A DNA stretch of 64,000 nt from contig JBAMDO010000204.1 of NCBI GenBank assembly GCA_037074765.1, forward strand, positions 1-64,000. The letters run 5' to 3'. The stretch is from Mansonella perstans (taxonomy: Eukaryota > Nematoda > Chromadorea > Rhabditida > Onchocercidae). This document shows positions 1 through 13,161 of this stretch, piece by piece (positions within the stretch are counted from its first letter, which is position 1; every line of letters begins with the position of its first letter). The position numbers were made by a program, and so were the translations under genes. Below the pieces are notes generated by a model. That model did no database searches, was not told the DNA's origin, and worked only from the letters and a program-made list of their open reading frames with translations.

Positions 1-249
1 AAGTAATCTCTTTTATTATTAGCAACTCTTCTACCTACAGTCCAAAGCCTTCAAATTTATTTTCTTACCCATTCATCACTTCAAAAGGAGACTGTCTTTT
101 TTTCGACACAGATAACTTTTCCAATTGACATGAAAAATGACAGTTTTTTCAGTTTCTTTTTTTCAATTATTTCGTTGTTTTCAAACAAATTTCAACAATG
201 TTTTAGTTTTTTGAGAAATTTCATGTAGCAATGCCTATTATTTCCTCAC

Positions 250-433
250 CTTCTCTGCAACTGATAATAAAATTCATGATGCCCTTGTGACGCTACATCT
301 TGCCATGATGGCCAACCGCTCCAAATCTCTACATTGGTACAGTTAATTACATTTTCACCATAAATTGAAATGCAAAACTGTATTGTAAACAATATCGTTA
401 AGCAAGCGTACATCATTGCTGGAATTGCTATCA
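250..433 (-). CDS. Secreted protein, first exon only (partial, unrecognised)
   Basis: The product is not recognised. The frame opens at ATG 416-414 (a second ATG follows at once). About 20 residues of hydrophobic signal peptide (MMYACLTILFTIQFCISIYG) lead into a short mature part containing INCTNVEIW and SGWPSWQDV, with one N-glycosylation sequon (NCT). The exon ends at 250 with a good donor (AG|GTGAGG, phase 2). No convincing second exon is seen between 1 and 249, so the rest of the gene lies off the left edge. A strong acceptor (ttacttcag) sits 18 bases upstream of the ATG and could be a spliced-leader site. It could alternatively be an internal exon. Existence as a coding exon is fairly likely; function is unknown. 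Confidence 0.5.
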
Positions 434-442
434 CTGAAGTAA
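434..442 (-). other. Putative spliced-leader trans-splice acceptor
   Basis: On the minus strand a pyrimidine-rich stretch ends in TTACTTCAG, with the AG at 435-434, 18 bases before the first ATG of the secreted-protein exon. Nematode mRNAs commonly receive a spliced leader at such sites shortly upstream of the start codon. An ordinary cis-acceptor after an upstream untranslated exon would look the same. Confidence 0.35.
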
Positions 443-2081
443 GATAAGTTTTCGATAGAAGTTTCAGAAAATTAAGTTATTTTGTATTCCTCAATATAGA
501 TGGTTTTAAAAAATAAAGCGGAACCAAAAATTTCTGAAGTTTTTTTTTGATCATTGCTATTTCGAAATAAAAATAACTTCATAGTGATAAAATTATGTTA
601 CAACTACCACTAACTTTAAATGACTAATATTTGCTAAATTCTTCTTACCCAAAAATACGGTTAAAATTAAAATTTATCTAAAAATCATTGATTGGCTCAA
701 ATAATCGATCTAAACTTTTTAAACATCAAGACGTTAGTTATAATTAATGCATGTAATACGATATATGCAATATCATCAAAGAAATAGAAGCAGCATTTTG
801 CAGTATTCGAAAACAGAAGATTTACCATGAAACCTGTAAAAATGTCTGCCTTTTCAAATTGAAAGAGTTTGAATAAAACATATTTAACTAAGTAATATCT
901 TTTTTAAGGTAGATATTAAACGAATGCTCTAAAGCAATAAACAAAATGCACTAAATTTTGTGTGAAAGTTTAAGTTTTTTCTTCTGAAAATGCAACCTAG
1001 AGCACAACACCATTCCGTTTTTTCTATGAAAATTGAATTTGATTTTGATCAATAATTTCTAGTAGTTTTTCAGGAATATGTGGAGTATTGCAATTGTTAA
1101 ATTTTATCACATTTCAAAAAATGTTAAAGTATGGTGTTAGAGAACGATTAGAATATGTGATCCAAAATGTTAAAGCAGTTAAAAAAAACCGTTAATGTGC
1201 ATTAGTTGACATAAATCATGCTTAAAAATCAAAGGTGACTTGAGTCACTGCTGGTTATCTTCAGGACATCTTATTGAATCGAGACACGTCTACACAAGCA
1301 GCATGCGTTTGAAATTTTCATTTTACTCTACCATATTAAATACAAAAGTTTTTATTTATTGAAGTTATATCTTTTCCTTTCCTTAATTCGTCTTGGAAAA
1401 AAATATAGTTGTTAAATAAAAAAAAGAGAAAAAAGATGAAGAAGTGCAAATTCGATAAACAGAATCATTGTATACAAAATCGCCAATAAAATTTTATTTA
1501 AATGAGGACAAAAATCAGGAAAACAGTATTCAATCTGACGGAAAAGAACTAGTTTGTCCAATTTGGCAACACCAATGACAATAATGAAAGCCAATATTCA
1601 AAAATTGCAAATGCTCCTTTTATGGGAAATCATTTAATAAATTCTATAATTAATCGGATAGACAGAGATGTTGTAATGGTTAAAATAGAGTGACTGATTT
1701 CACAACTGGATTTATTTCATTATAGAAAATTTTCGTCGTTCATTCATTGATAATTGTTATTGTAGTTACCGAATTTGAAATTTGAATATATGATTATGTT
1801 GTAATGAAATGGAAGTAGATGGATGTGGATGCTATAAATGATTGCAACTTATTATAAAATTTAATAAGAAATTATTGAATTTGTTGATATTTTTGTTTCA
1901 ATTTAGTGTTATTTTTAAAATATTTGCACAATTTCTTCAAGTTTCTTTTTCCTTTTGCATTTCTTGAATATCGTTGAAATTTTCATTTTAATCAAATCAA
2001 ATAATTACAATTTTTAATTTCACAAATATTCTTTTGTCCACTGTATCAAATCTTTGCTTATATTTATAAACATATTTATCA
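443..2081. other. Intergenic, no gene supported
   Basis: AT-rich sequence with only short open frames and no splice-linked coding signal on either strand. It separates two minus-strand genes and would contain the 3' untranslated region of the EF-hand gene (just below 2082) and the promoter of the secreted-protein gene. No repeats of note were seen. Confidence 0.6.
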
Positions 2082-3788
2082 TCAATGACATTTGCATGTA
2101 GCCAAGTCTTCATCGATCATATAATTTCTTACCATAAATGTAAATTCATCATAATCAAGAACGCCATTACCATCCACATCTGCTTCAGCAAATATTTCAT
2201 CAATCACTGTCTTATCACGAATATCACCCAATTCACTGAGAATATATTGAAAATCTTTCTTTGATACTACGCCACTTTCACTCTGCAATATCTGATATAT
2301 ATATATGCTACGACAGATGTATCCGGAAAGAAAAATATGCCCCGGGACTTGTAAGTATGCTGATAAGCGAATACAGACTCATACAGGCTTTTATACACCT
2401 ATAATTATGTTTTAGACATGCTACGTTTATCCCAATTTATTTGGTAAACCAAATGTTTATTAATTTTGTTTATTTGTAGAATAAAATCTTTATTTTGCGT
2501 TTATTAGTTTAATTATTTATAGAATGTTTTCAATACGTTCATTTACAGGATAAGACTCTTGTATTCCAACTTTTTTCAATTACCTTCATCACTTACCCTA
2601 TCGAAAACAGCAAAGCATTCTCGTGTTACATCATTCCAGCTATTTTGCTTGTCACTCAGTCGTTTCATTACATCACAGAATTCATGAAAATCAATTTCAT
2701 GATTGCCCATCTGAAAACAAGTAGAGTTATAGTCCATCGAAAAAATCACGAATTATTATGATCATTTTTCAAAAAGGTTTTTGGTTTTTTTAATCGAAAA
2801 TGCTGGAAGGATATATAAAGAAACTTTATTCGAAAAAGTAAATCATACCTGATCTACATCCTCAATTATTTGCTCAAGTTCATTTTGCTGTGGTTCTAAA
2901 CCCAAATTTCGCATTGCACTTTCCAGTTCACTAATACCAATTGCACCACTGCCATCTTAAATTGACATCAAAATATTGCATTCAACAGTGATACATTTGC
3001 ACCTAATACTAATTTTCATCATGAAATGTTCCGGTACTATTCAATGATTGGATAGATAAAATTATGAAATGTTTTCAAACTTCAGACATTTTCAAAAAAG
3101 TTCGAAATTTTAGAATTATGAATAACTAACCGGTGTCAAATACATTGAACACTTGACGATATTCTTCTAACTCTTCCTGTGTATATCCAGCAAGTTTTGC
3201 TTTCAATAATGGATCACTCGAAAAGGAATTTTGATGTTGATTATAATCATGATGAAATTTGTGCTGCAATTTAATTTGAATTATTGAATGGTTTCAGAAG
3301 TTTCCTGAAAATTTTTTTTGAAACATTTTGCAAATTTTTTATGCTGATAGAAGATCTAAACAGGGAAGTTTCAGTTGATGATTGAATTGCTCCTATCAAT
3401 ATAATTCTTAATAACTTCTGAAATTTAATTTGTCTTGATTCAAAAAACATAAATTTTTATGATTAATTGATACTAATAACGTGCCATTTCTTGCATATTT
3501 CATTCAGTTATTTATTCAAAAACTTTTGCCATTTCACAATTTAAATGTACTGTTTTTAGACTGGTTATTCATATGATTGTGCAAAATTATATATCAATTA
3601 ATTTGCACATCAGCGGATGTTAGATTAGTCAAAATGTCTTCTGAAAATTTTCGCAGATAAAGTGGATTAAATACCTTGATGGCTTCAGCAATTATTGATG
3701 CCCGACTACTTGGTGGATTTGATAAAAAAGCTTTCTGTCGTACCGAGAATTTCTTGCTATTATTAGAACGTGGTGTTAGAGTTGTCAT
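2082..3788 (-). CDS. Calmodulin-like four-EF-hand protein (222 aa, 5 exons)
   Basis: A calcium-sensor family protein. Exons (genomic, read right to left): 3675-3788, 3131-3263, 2849-2955, 2597-2710, 2082-2282. All borders are GT-AG and phases join without a break. Residues 1-65 form a non-conserved extension, followed by YTQEELEEYRQVFNVFD, which is calmodulin-like. EF loop 1 (81-92, DTDGSGAIGISE) and loop 4 (191-202, DVDGNGVLDYDE) are canonical. Loop 2 (117-128) has Met for Asp at position 3 and His for Gly at position 6. Loop 3 (155-166) ends in Asp instead of Glu. So probably only two sites bind calcium well. The protein ends in a Cys-containing tail (CKCH). It is longer than calmodulin (about 149 residues) because of the N-terminal extension, as in several nematode calmodulin-related (cal) genes. 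Which cal orthologue it is cannot be told; troponin C is less likely. The start is the first ATG of the frame. Confidence 0.9.
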
Positions 3789-6700
3789 AATCTTATTATG
3801 CTATTTCTTCTTTTCTTTTCGCTTTTTCTGGAAACAATCATTTAATTTAATGATCCAATTAATAATTTCACGTATACTTTCATTTACTTTCAACTTAAAA
3901 AAAAAAATTACTTCACGCAATAATTTCTCACAACGTTTTAAATGCAGTTTAATTAATGATATTACGCAATGATGTAATTAATAATTTTAAATAATGATTT
4001 AGTTTGATAAATTTGAGCAATATTTCCAGAGAAAAAAAGAAAAAAATCGTTTTTCGAAATTGAAATTCGAAAGTGACACAAAAGAAGTGTAGAGGGAAAA
4101 TGTAGGAGGAATGTAAACAGAATTGGAAGGTTATATTGCGGCAGTAAATTCAGAGAATTAGGCTTAGCAGCGAGAGAAAAAAAGGAAAGTAGAGGAAAGC
4201 CTAAATTATCGATATCTTAATTCAGGAAGCAGAAAAGTTTGATAACAATTTTCACTCGCCACAGATCGAAATTCATGACATTTCTGAATGTCTTTAGAGC
4301 AGCATATAGCAATAGCAAAGCAAAAATATGTTGCAATATTCAATATGCTTACACTGGTACAACAAATCTCTGAAATAAATCGAAGGATTAATATATGGTC
4401 TTAAATTACGTCACATTTTTTACTAAAAGCATTGTTATTAATACAAATCTATCAATTCTTAAGGTTAACAAATAGTAACAGTCTTTTTGCTCTTACTTTC
4501 TGTACTATCCTAACTGCTATAATTTAATACCGTGCAATTTACTGCAAGATAAAAATAGATATTTTTTTAAATTAGAAAAAAAATGCTTTTATTATCATTA
4601 ATAATAATTAATAATATTACCGTTATTATGACGATAATAATAACAGATAATCATAACTAAGAAAAAAAAGAGATAGAAAAAAGAGATTTATTAATGAGAC
4701 TATTAATTTTTTATAAAGATTGTTCATTTTATGAATTCATCACTTTAAAAAAATTGAATGATTTGAAGCAATTAAACTTAACCTCACTTGAAATTAACTT
4801 TTGATTAAACATCATAAAATAAAAGAAGGGAATTTAATAGCCAGAAATTGCTAGCAGTCGTGAAAGCAAGAAATCTATACTTATTGCCTGGGCAACCAAA
4901 AGCTTCAATTTTCTATTAATCGATAAAAGAATTGGAATGTAATTTTGCAGAAATTTTTTGTTTGAAAAAGTTTTTATGAGGAATTTTTGATATTCAACAA
5001 TTATTTATATTTTCAGATGAAATTCTATTTGATATCAAAATATCATCGAGCATTTTATTTGTGAGAATAAAAAAAACTATTAGACTGTTGAAAGGATCTG
5101 AAATATTTTTATCATATGGAAATATGCTAAAATAATCGATCATAATCATTATTATATATTCGTAAGAATAATCGATACATGAGCATCATAATATAGAAAT
5201 TTTTACTACGAAGATTATTTTGATTTAAATATTTTCCACAGACAAACTATTTGTTACAGAAAAAAATTAAATTAGTATAAACGTTACAATTTTGAAGTAA
5301 TGAATCATTTGTACAATTTTATTTTATAAATTAATAATCAAATTCATTTGCTATAATTTTCCCTTAACTGTTAATCAGTTAATTAAGCTTAACTGCAATG
5401 TTTGAGTTATAAACAAACAAAATTCTTCTAACCTGTTACTAAAAATAAAAAAGATTTAATATGCTTCAAATGATATCAAAATTTGCTGTTTGAGAAAATT
5501 TCTAATTTCTTCTTTTTTGCATAAATTTGTTTATGAAATTCTTCCTCATTCAATACTTTTTCTATTAGATAAGTTTCGATCACATAAGTTGGAAAAAATA
5601 GTATCGTTTAATACTTTATAATAAATAATGATTTTTTTTAAAATTGAAAATGACATATGCACACGCATTACCAATCAAATCGGAAAGAAAAAACAAAACA
5701 AACAAATAAGCAGTGGGTATAACTGCGGATTATAGGTTATAATTGACAAGATCTAGTGTTTAGTAAAAAGTAAGCTAATCCATCAAGTCTATTATTAGAG
5801 TTCTTAAATAGTACATTGCATGGAAAAAAAATCCGAATGAAATAGCAACAATTAGCAAATATACAGTAAAAATTTAAATTTTTTATAATCAAATTTTAAG
5901 ATCTTTCAAGCATGTATGACGTAGCAGTAAAAGTAAGAAATTTTTTCTGCATTCCAATTAAAAAATAATCATGGAACAAAAAAATCAGGAATTCTTCAAA
6001 AATTTTTTTTTTTCATGAGATATCACCAACAAAAATATCGTGAAGCGTGACTATTTTCAGTTCCAATCCAATTCACTTAATAATTGTATATGTTTAAATT
6101 TAATAAATTACTTCGTTTAAAGTTCAGAAACTAAACAATTCCCATATTAATTTGAAAAATAACCTTGTAATTTTCAGAACCATTTATACATTCACCTGTT
6201 AAGATTGACTGCATTATTCTTGAAGGTACACAAACGCTACAAGCGTAAGAAATACTGGTAAGTTAATTGCAGTTAATTTTTTAAACTCTTTCTTTTGAAT
6301 GAAGACAAATGTTTTTTATTTTGAACCACAATATCTTCATGTATCCTATCCATTTTCTGAAAAATGATATCTAATTTCTGTGAAATTTGAGCAATCGTAA
6401 GTTAAGCAAATTTTCGTCGCTTGTATTATTTCAATCCTTATATTTATAGCAATTTCCACAACATGCTTAATTCAAAAAAAAAATTGACTTCCTGAAATGA
6501 CTAAATTTATTGCTTCCATTATAATGAATAAAGTTATGCGGATATTCGGTATGATCGGAATACTGCAGGTGATAATCTAATCTTGGATCCAACAAATGAA
6601 TTTGTTCATTGACTCTAATTGGTTTAGCTTAACATTAAAAAATATTCTATTGCAGCTATCAGAAAAAAAAATGTTGTAAAAAATAAAAATAAAATTTATA

Positions 6701-9700
6701 CTACTGCTCTGAATTGCACAATGCAACATAATGTTATATGAACTGAAGTTCACTTCTAATCTATCTTATACAGAAAACTGAAGATCTAAGCAATTTAATA
6801 AAATAAATAAATTCTTTCAAGTATAGTATAAATCTAAATTTATTTAATTGAAATGGAAAATAATAAACTGCGCAGGTTTATTAATTAATCTTATATGGCT
6901 TATGGCTTTGTACAATTTAAATTTCACTGCAATCAAAATTTGTGTACTGTTGTATTAAGTTTGAAGAACAAAAAAAAAAAAGACGTGTTTCTGGTTCTAG
7001 TTAATAATTTTTAAAAAGATAAATTCAACAAGTGTTGAAATTCGAATTTCTAAAACTGATTTTTTTTGTAAGACAAAACGAATTAAATCTCGTCACTGGT
7101 CTGATCACAAACTTAGCATTGTGATTTATCCGTAATAGCTCATGAATGGTACAAATCTGGAAGAAATGATTATTGTAAAAACGGTTGGTTATATTCTTAC
7201 AAAATTAGCCATACAAATCATTTTATTATTTTCTGTAACGGTCCATATGAGGAAATGTTAAGCTATGTTTTGAAGATTATTTTAATTACTGTAAAGGAAT
7301 GATAATTTTGAAAAAAAAATTGAATAGATAGGTATTGAAAACACTTTTAGATAGCAATATATCTGAATCCAACATAAGGTTCGATTAATGCAGATTTCCA
7401 CGCAGAAGTTTCGATTTTGAAGAGACATATAAACCAATATACATATATATATATCAACTGATAATATGTCAATATTGTTGATAACATATCAATATATGTA
7501 AACATATATAGTTGACAACATATCAATATTGTTGTCTATTGAATATAGCAATATATGTGCTAGCTATTACAATTCTCATCAAATATTTTGAGATAAAGCG
7601 GAATGGTTAAGAAACTTCAAAATAGTGGCCTTCAAAACATTGAATAGTCATCGTACTGTTGCTGGAGTAATATGGAGGAGTCCTTAAATGATTAAAAATA
7701 GCATATAATTCCTGGTCAAGCAATTTTAAAAGAATACTGACATAATTCAGTTTTGTTAGATCACTAAGTACTAAGTAAACATGCAAAAAATTTAATCTTG
7801 CAAGGCCAAAACACTGTATCATTTCTAATGATATGCTGTTTTATGTTCCTATAAAAAAAATTTATGCATTTTCAGGAAATGTTCACCATCTCCAGACAAA
7901 CATTTCCAGTACTTCATTTCAATCTTCTCCACTTTCACCACAATAACTAATGAACACCACATAGTAATTAAATGCTTGCGAATAAATATCGTAATCATAA
8001 TTACTGGCCAATAATTGGAGCAATTTTCCCACAATTTTCAATATAATTCACATGCAGTGCTTTAACATTGAAAAAACAATCTTTAATCTATAATTCATTT
8101 GATATTCTAATGGCAAAATTGATTTTTGCCCATATAAGGTAATATTATTATAGCTTGCAAATGTACTAAAATCTTTGAATTTCAAGCTATGATTTAATTA
8201 AGTCAGAACAAATAAGAATAAAGGATGAAGAAACTCGCTTGAATATCATCATAGCCACTGAAGAGAGTACAAAACGGCTTCGATAATTTGAAAAAATGGA
8301 ATACTTTAACAGAAAATTTAACTCATTTACAATCTCTATAGAATGAACTTATATTTTAATGAATATTTCATTTCATCGTTTTCCAAAAAAAAAAAAAAAA
8401 AATCATTTCTTAATGAGATGTTTCTAATCTGGATTCCGATGAACAGTACAAAGTAATCCGTAAAAAACTGTCATTTGGAAAACTCGATAAATGATTTTAA
8501 GCAATAAATGTATTTCACCTTCATCATTGAATTTCCATGACGATAATTAAATATAGGTAATTTATCATATTACTAAGATTTATGATCAAATGTGGAAGTA
8601 AACTCTTAAGCAAAATCATGTACGAAATGGCTAATACTTGAATGTTTAAAGTTTTTTTCTTCTTAAGTGCAAAATTTGAAACCGAAAATTTAATAATTTC
8701 TACAAAAATTTGCAATTGTGAAAAAAGAAGCTTTACCTTACAGTTTTCTTGTATTACAATTTATTTACTGTAAAAAGTTCACAAAAAATTCACAATATTA
8801 TGAAATATTTGATGCTCATAGATTTTAGGTGTTTATAATGCGTTGCAAAGCCTACATAAATGCAATTACACAATCATGCTTAGTGATGCTGAGATTGTAG
8901 TAAGAGCGAGCAATTCCGAAAACAGTTGATCATATTGTACGTTTATTCAAAGATTAATTTTTCAGCTGTTTTATTCCAATGCAGCTAACTATTCCGGATT
9001 GGTAACTGATCAAACGAGCCTGTCTAACCGTATACTGGGTTTAACGGGAATGATTGCCTGACGATTAATACGCAAAAAAAAACTGTAGTAGTCATTGCTG
9101 TAACTGAATTATAATGCAACAACGATAGTAAATTGATATATGATATGTAAAATTAATGAAAAATTGAAAAATTCGTGAAACAGTTAAAAAAATGTAAAGT
9201 AGGAATTAAATTGACAAAAAATGAATTTTCCGATGCTTCATGGTTGAATAAATTAAAATCGAAAATTCAGTGATTCGATGCAAATTATTTATTATGGCTC
9301 TTATATGAACATCAATCTGAATTTCGCTTCAATTATTGGTTCAGTTCAGGTGATAAAATAATTCCATTTGGTTGGAATTAATAGTTCAGATCATTATAAA
9401 TTCAGACATTGACCTAAAGGAAGAAACTATGCCATTTTCAAAACAATTTAACATTTGTTTATCAAAAATTTTTTTCAATTTATTGTATAATTCTCGATCT
9501 GAAGTACTTAATGTCAAATTTATCAAATATTCATTCTTTTTTTCATAAAAACCATTTTTAAAATAGCTGATAAGTTTTTCTGTCATCAATTTAAAAATTT
9601 GCAAACATAAAATTTCCATTTAAAAAGTATAACAAGTTCATCAAATTTTCGTTAAACGAATTCTTAGTGCTCAATTCCAAACATATAATATTTTATTGCC

Positions 9701-12700
9701 ATACAGGAAATGACAGGAAATGACAAAAACATACCGTTGCAATGATGGGATTGAAAAGCAAAAAAAAAAAAATTATGCATTTGTAGTTTCGAATGCATCC
9801 ATTTCTTCCGGTAAAATAGTTGAGGCAAATATGCTCATACAGCTATCCATAAAATTTTTTTACTGTCGATCCTTGTTGATTCAAGTGCCATTTTAGTGAT
9901 GTTCATTTAAGAGCCGTTTTTATTTTACGGAATAATTTATCAAAAAACAAATAGCGCAACTGCTGCTCATATTGACTTTTTTCCTTGCCATTAATTACAT
10001 CCAGAAATGGTGCATTCATTTGACTAGCATACGAAATGTTAAATGAAATGTTTAAGCAAATTTTTTTTTTTGTTTTCTTCATACCTAAAAATTATTTCTT
10101 TTCGTATTAAATAAAATTTCACAGTATTTGGCTTTGGCATTCTTTCGTTGCTTTTTTTTTTCTTTTTTTTTTTTTTTTTGATGATCTGAATTCTATTTCA
10201 CCACACATAAATTTTAATTTAATATGGAAATCAAAAAAAAACTCAAGAAATGATCATTTGGTATTTGTTCATTCATGAAATTAATGCATTTGTCAACGAT
10301 ATTTGTCAACGATGAATGTTAACCTTGACAGCCTGCGATATTTTTAGAATATAAGTGTAGGAGAATAGATGTAAATTTACTGCTTCTATTTCATCCAATA
10401 ACAATCTTAGCTATATATGTTCTATGCGGAGCCTAAAATTTGGCTTATTTTAAGTTTTCTAACAACTATATCATTTTTGTCTGACTACATCAATAATGAG
10501 TTCCATTAGCCATCAGAATCGTGATGAGCCCCCAATGGATTTTGCTTTCTTTTTTTTCTTACCTCTTTTATTAATGCAGCAATCACTTACGGACACTTTG
10601 GGAATTGCTAATAAGAAAAGAAATAAAATTAAAAATAAAACTGAAACAAATTTGAAGTATGCAACTTTGATGGGAGTAAAAAAACTTTTTTTTTATTTTA
10701 TAATCAATTTACTCGCTCCACATAATCATTATATTTCTCATTTAATTGTTTAACAGTTTAACATTGAAAAAAAAAGAAAAAGAAACTGAAAAATATAATA
10801 TTGGACTATTTTTTTTTGTTCTGAATTGCTATAGGCAAGAAAATAAAAGAATAAAACTGAACTTTTTTTGTTCAAACATTTTCTTCTTTCAAAATCCTGA
10901 ACATGCTAATTGAGTTAGACGGAGATTTTTTAACTTGTCACATTTGAATTTGTAATTATTTGTATAGCGGAAATTTATGGTTAATTTGCTAAAAATTTTC
11001 TTTTAATTATTCCATAGATATGAATGAGGAAAAAATAATGAACAAAGAAGCGAAGATGCCAGAAGATTTTAATTTTATCTCTATTGAAATCTACATTGAT
11101 TTGGCTGAAGTGCTTTGCTTTTGCAAAGACAAAGATAATATTTATGTAAATGACTTCAGGAACGATTAATCCTTGAACACATTCATCATTATCACTTTAC
11201 TGACTTATTTTTCCTCTTTACTAATTTCTAATAATTAGTTGCTAATCGATTACATTAAATTCGTTAAATTACTTAGCTCATCCAAACATTTCAATTGATC
11301 GATTGGAATCTAATTAATTTCATTTCACTAATCATTTTTTTTGTTTCTTTTGCATAATCTTCGGTTATTTATTAAATGCCTAAAATGATCATTTCATTGC
11401 TACATTATTAGAGAAATTATTTTCAAATATATGCCATCATTTTTTTGCATCATTCAATCAATAAACTTATTTATTTCTATTTGAAAATTTTATTTTCTTT
11501 TTCATTTGAAAAAAACAGCCAGCTTTAATTTTATACACTAATTGCATCATTACATTTCTTGAACTCTCAATTTAACACATAAAAACTGAAACTTCTCTTT
11601 TTCAGTTCTCAAATTACATGTTCTATGCAAAAGTAATATTCCATTCCCTTTGTGTGAAATTTGCATTGAAAAAAAAAAAAAAAAAAAAACAAAAATAAAA
11701 GTCTTCACAAGTGTATATGTTTTTATGAAATATTATTTATTGATCGAATATTATCCCTGATAAGCCATCAGTTCTAATTAATAATTTATTAACTCATTGT
11801 AAATTTATTGAAAAAATAAATTGAAATTAGATTTTACTAGAAAAAAACACAAACAAAAAGGATGCATGATTTAAATATTTTAAGAAGTGATAGAAGAAGC
11901 AGAAAAAGAGAACAAGAGTTAATTGAGAGATTATGAATTATTGGGAAACATTGATTTGCAATTTTTTTTTTTTTTTTTTTTTGTTTAATGTGAAATTTGC
12001 TGATGAGTTAAAGAAATAAGCTTATTAGCTTACTGTTACACATTCTTTATCAATACGATAGCTTTAATGATATCCGATAAAATTTTAAATTTTATTGCAT
12101 TGTTTTATTAAATCTTTTTATTTTGGATTTTTTCTTTCGTTTTTCACTTCTATCATAAAGTAATAATTATATTTTTTTATCCAAAAATCTAATTTTTTAA
12201 ATTTATCAAAGCTTATTTCTTTTTACTGCTTTCATCCCATAATTTATTTTAAAATAAAGAAAATACTTCTTGCAACTCTCTTCAAGACATGAAGTGTTTA
12301 TTATTCAAAACATGCATTGTACTCCATATTGTTTGAATATTAATGAAAATTTAGCAACAGCCAAAAGCTTATCGATTTTGCATTACATCATAAATGTAGG
12401 CTGCAAATACTCTGCTTGCATAATTCGTCCATTTCACTTTTCTACAGTTTTAGGCAATTTTAATGAAATGTTTTATCATTTATCGGTAGCTCAATCTTGA
12501 CCGATCATGTTATCCTAAAGCTCATCCAGATTAAGCGTGCTGTTCCGAATCTCATCCAAATTAAGCGTATTCTCTGTAGACCTGTCAAGATCGAATCTAT
12601 CAAGATTGAGAAAGAAAATTTTTGCTTTAATTTGACATAATTTTCAAGAATCCGTCTATATTAAACATATATAACGGCTTAAAATAGTTTTAATGTTTTA

Positions 12701-13161
12701 ATTTTATAATTAAGATGCAAAATAGAAACATGAATTTTTTTTTTAAAAATTCAAATAGCTTCGGTTTTTGTTTTCATTTCTCAATTCAAATCATACATCA
12801 TCTCCTTAACTGTTTTTTTCTCTTCATATTTGCTTATAGCAAATTCTTATAATAATTCATATTATCTATTTTTGCATTTCTAAAATTTTGCTGTGTCATA
12901 AAGCGTTTGAATTGAATGATGGATGACACTTTAACTAAGCCATATGCATTTAGCAGATGTCTTCGTTAAGACGAATATAATTGACATGAATTATATGGTT
13001 TAATTTTGAAAATAATTAAATTTTTATACAGGATTACTGATCCAAAGCAAAAAAAAAAGAGGACTTGGAAAATGAACATTCAAAGCAGAGAGATCTAGTT
13101 GAAACAACAAAGGAAAAAAAAGAGGACGTATAAAAAAGGAGCGCAATTTGAATTTTTTGAA
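3789..13161. other. Large intergenic region, no gene supported
   Basis: About 9.4 kb between the divergently transcribed EF-hand and unc-41 genes. Open frames here are short, AT-driven and lack splice partners or domain motifs. It contains long A or T runs (for example 8387-8402, 10150-10180, 11666-11688, 11960-11982) and an AT-rich palindromic block at 7441-7560. The upstream regulatory DNA of unc-41 must lie in its right part; a possible spliced-leader acceptor (tttttatacag) ends near 13031. An in-frame TAG at 13096-13098 precedes the unc-41 ATG. Confidence 0.6.
7441..7560. repeat. AT-rich block with repeated CAATATTG/CATATATC motifs
   Basis: A run of TA steps is followed by three copies of a short motif of the type ATATCAATAT/ATGTCAATATTGTTG, with internal palindromes CAATATTG at about 7472 and 7531. 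The second part (GACAACATATCAATATTGTTGTC) can fold on itself. It looks like a local duplication or a decayed inverted-repeat element; no coding sense. Confidence 0.5.

Noticed and set aside
8965..9062. Short plus-strand frame LFYSNAANYSGLVTDQTSLS after a TTTTTCAG acceptor, with raised GC
   Set aside because: Only about 30 codons, no donor or partner exon, and no family recognised. A tiny relic is possible but unsupported.
10496..10753. 85-codon plus-strand frame starting with ATG
   Set aside because: Lys/Asn/Leu-rich composition explained by AT content; no splice sites, signal or motif.
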